Assembly: GCA_038750655.1 (NCBI GenBank)
Contig: JBCDGZ010000157.1
Location: forward strand, 1 to 16,017
Source of the DNA: JBCDGZ01 sp038750655
GTDB lineage: Bacteria; Bacteroidota; Bacteroidia; Chitinophagales; Saprospiraceae
Direction: 5' to 3'
DNA: 16,017 nt
The notes beneath the pieces were generated by a model. It had not been told where the DNA came from and did not search any database. It was given only the letters and a program-made list of their open reading frames with translations. Below are positions 14,901 to 16,017 of the stretch, in pieces. The number at the start of each line of letters is the position of its first letter. Position 1 is the first letter of the stretch. The position numbers and the translations under genes are program-made.

Positions 14901-16017
14901 ACATTGATGGCTTGATTACTGATTTATACAGTGTACTTGTTCGTGATGCTAACGATTGTTTGTTTGAGTTAAATGACATTGAAGTCACTGCCCCAGAGAC
15001 GCTGACGGCGATTCCTCTATTGATCGCAGATGCTTCTTGTTTGGGGGCAGATGATGGGGCGATAAATTTAGCGATCAGTGGGGGTACTGCTCCTTATGAT
15101 GTGGTTTGGAGTACCAATGATAGTACTCGTGATGTCGCGGGATTGTACGCCGGGCTTTACGATTGTACCATTAGTGATGCTCAAGGATGCATAACGCAAT
15201 TGTCCTCGTTGCAGATCGGGGAACCACAAGCCTTGAGTATTGCCTTGGTCAATAGAAATAATGCTTCTTGTAATGGAGTCGATGATGGCTCGATCAGCAT
15301 CAATATCGAGGGGGGGACTGCCCCTTATAGTTATTTGTGGAATGATGGAAAAACGACGGCGGAGGTCACTGCGCTTCCACCCGGTACTTATTTCCTAACG
15401 GTAGTTGATGCCAATGAATGCGAATTGATTTCTCCGGAGTATACGATTACTGCACCGGAGTTGCTGAGCTTGGATTTTGCTTTTGTCCAGGCGACTAGCT
15501 GTTTGGGGATAGATGATGGATTTATTGAAGTTGGAGCCAGCGGCGGCACTCCGCCTCTGTTTTACAATTGGGCGCACGGGCCGAATACCAACAGTGTTGC
15601 TGGGCTGGCCCCCGGCGACTATCACCTGACCATCTTCGACGCCAATGGCTGTCAGCTTACCCCCGCTGCTTTCAATGTCGAAGCACTCGAACCGCTGGGA
15701 AATGTACAATTGGATTTCCAGGCCGATGTCAGCTGCTTCGGCGCACAGAATGGAAGCCTTTTTATCCGTCCACCCGGAGAATCTGCCGACTTTGATGTAG
15801 AATGGAACAATGGAGCAGACGAAGAAGACCTTCTGGGGCTTTCCCCCGGCCTGTACTGGGCCACCCTCACCGCCTCCGACGGCTGCCTCTTTTTTACCGA
15901 TACCTTCCTTATCGACGAGCCTCAGCCATTGGAAATCATCACCCAAGCCGTAGAACCTGGCAGTTGCAACGGCTTTGCCGACGGCAGCATCGATGTCCAA
16001 ATCATCGGCGGTACGGC
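11903..16017 (+). CDS. Giant modular SprB-repeat surface adhesin, N-terminal part
   Basis: An uninterrupted frame of 1371 codons runs from ATG 11903 off the window edge; the C-terminus is missing. Order of parts: signal peptide (about 1-30, MQRTRLYRCSLLLTIPLLLLSF); a P/Homo B domain (about 36-188, with SWDADMDIFLRSPSG and DPNGDWVLQVCDDG); a fibronectin type III-like domain (190-290); and a MAM/lectin-like domain (about 295-471, DDFDSQS to MALDQIEFYG). Next is a Ca-binding-type motif of the MopE-like kind (about 479-543, DTDGDGYGDP and PCNGIDENCNGDADD), two Ig/PKD-like segments (about 547-790), and SprB-type repeats from about residue 795 onward. Such proteins are cell-surface adhesins, used in gliding or attachment and exported by the type IX secretion system; the sorting domain expected at the C-terminus is not visible. 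No operon partner is seen; a bulged hairpin precedes it. Confidence 0.9.
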   Translation, partial: MQRTRLYRCSLLLTIPLLLLSFAAAPPETTTAFADCQINFNIPDNSCTAASRYLYTVDNAPGSSLGNDLVLLEVRIIIDHSWDADMDIFLRSPSGVEVELSTDNGGGADNYGDPSDATCQSFTAFTMNACTAIIDAQAPFIGRFLPEGNLYDFHDGSDPNGDWVLQVCDDGTNDSGTLEFFELVFGTNTCTTPTEVVLSNQTASTLVLNWQSANNGNCQQTYIEYGPPGFPPGTDNTPGDGTLISLACDATLPYTISGLPELTSYDVYVRQACGSGDFSLNSCVLNAATECATDPITILDDFDSQSTCETNCGASCPLNGSWYNTSDDDFDWLVDNMGTTSTNTGPEDDISGGGNYLYIEASGRGCRDANQAILQSNCILVNAASGTCHLSFYYHLFGNGTGQLDLQITNSGDPNWTSLWTLSGDQGDEWFKQYIDLSAYHNQLVQLRFIASDITGFRGDMALDQIEFYGAIDFGDGGNVYYADTDGDGYGDPNHSIALCFPLPPAGYVDDDTDCDDTQAAINPAATEIPCNGIDENCNGDADDTIIPDPEVLDVITCRGATATILPNHPPVATYYWFDLPGAVDPIATGDSLITAPLTSPKTYYLVDSAAGICNSQRVAVSVSLASNPDLFSTDLPAICSGESFDLSNVNITDQNGTGGTISFHSASPATAANELSSSVVSPAANQLFYALSTTADGCTDEWAIPVQVIPGPQAVIAPGGQLNLCSNGRTVLSAVPSNSGLPPFAYQWSTGQATTSIAVAAGTPGSAAFYGLTVTDGNGCTAATEVEVLTNNSISSVAIDSVANVSFCDGDDGAIHLQALNGQGPYQYTWTGPANGSVPGVTGPFSINNLKQGSYRVTITDSSPLGCQLIIPVILVNGPSVIIDPNVIIEEASCHGAMDGSIDLTVTANNPQFTWSNDAQTEDLANISAGIYSVTVTDGSCSNALNGIIVGQPAPLEALVIEQQALSCNGGADGAIDIRPQGGTAPYSFTWSNGKQTEDIDGLITDLYSVLVRDANDCLFELNDIEVTAPETLTAIPLLIADASCLGADDGAINLAISGGTAPYDVVWSTNDSTRDVAGLYAGLYDCTISDAQGCITQLSSLQIGEPQALSIALVNRNNASCNGVDDGSISINIEGGTAPYSYLWNDGKTTAEVTALPPGTYFLTVVDANECELISPEYTITAPELLSLDFAFVQATSCLGIDDGFIEVGASGGTPPLFYNWAHGPNTNSVAGLAPGDYHLTIFDANGCQLTPAAFNVEALEPLGNVQLDFQADVSCFGAQNGSLFIRPPGESADFDVEWNNGADEEDLLGLSPGLYWATLTASDGCLFFTDTFLIDEPQPLEIITQAVEPGSCNGFADGSIDVQIIGGT
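14327..16017 (+). repeat. SprB-type tandem repeats in the adhesin
   Basis: Eight repeats start with a cysteine motif of the form SCxGxxDGxI, with Cys codons at 14327, 14585, 14807, 15038, 15269, 15500, 15734 and 15965. Spacings are 258, 222, 231, 231, 231, 234 and 231 bases, a unit of about 77 residues. Each unit continues with GGTxPYxxxWxxG, a Gly/Tyr turn (LxxGxYxxTVxD) and usually a second Cys (DANGC type). The DNA of the units is diverged although the spacing is regular, so these are old duplications. The last unit is cut by the window edge. Confidence 0.88.

Noticed and set aside
15395..16000. 201-codon minus-strand frame near the right edge
   Set aside because: It is antisense to the SprB repeats, whose plus-strand frame is continuous and carries recognisable domains.

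Overview
The window looks like chromosomal DNA of a Bacteroidota bacterium, most likely of the Saprospiria (Lewinella/Haliscomenobacter-like) type. The evidence is the gene cluster ftsX–DUF3098–uppP–truB, promoters of the TTTG / TAnnTTTG type, the long bacteroidetal form of leucyl-tRNA synthetase, lipoproteins, and a giant SprB-repeat surface protein. The assignment comes from gene content, not from any database search.

Layout. Positions 1-1293 hold two minus-strand lipoprotein genes, the left one cut by the window edge. Next is a gene-poor stretch (1294-1752) with the remnant of a small membrane protein gene. A secreted alpha/beta hydrolase (1753-2757) is followed by a consensus promoter, a structured 5' leader, and a membrane-anchored thioredoxin-fold protein with a long Val/Glu-rich linker (2910-4334). 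Facing it is a compact minus-strand operon: ftsX, a DUF3098 membrane protein, uppP and truB (7155 down to 4315). truB overlaps the thioredoxin gene tail-to-tail by 20 bases. Divergent from ftsX is a small exported protein (7402-8001). An inverted-repeat element packed with triplet-loop hairpins (8001-8224) fills the space up to the stop codon of a membrane-anchored coiled-coil protein (8228-8641, minus). leuS (8857-11721) follows. After two hairpins, the first 1371 codons of a giant modular adhesin run off the right edge (11903-16017).

The envelope operon joins two steps of cell-wall growth and division (FtsX control of peptidoglycan hydrolysis, UppP recycling of the lipid carrier) with TruB tRNA modification; this is a recurrent bacteroidetal arrangement. 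Most other genes encode exported or membrane-anchored proteins. The adhesin is of the type exported by the type IX secretion system, but its C-terminal sorting signal lies outside the window.

The least explained features are the hairpin/heptamer repeat element at 8001-8224, the structured leader at 2818-2890, and patchy third-codon-position composition inside several genes.
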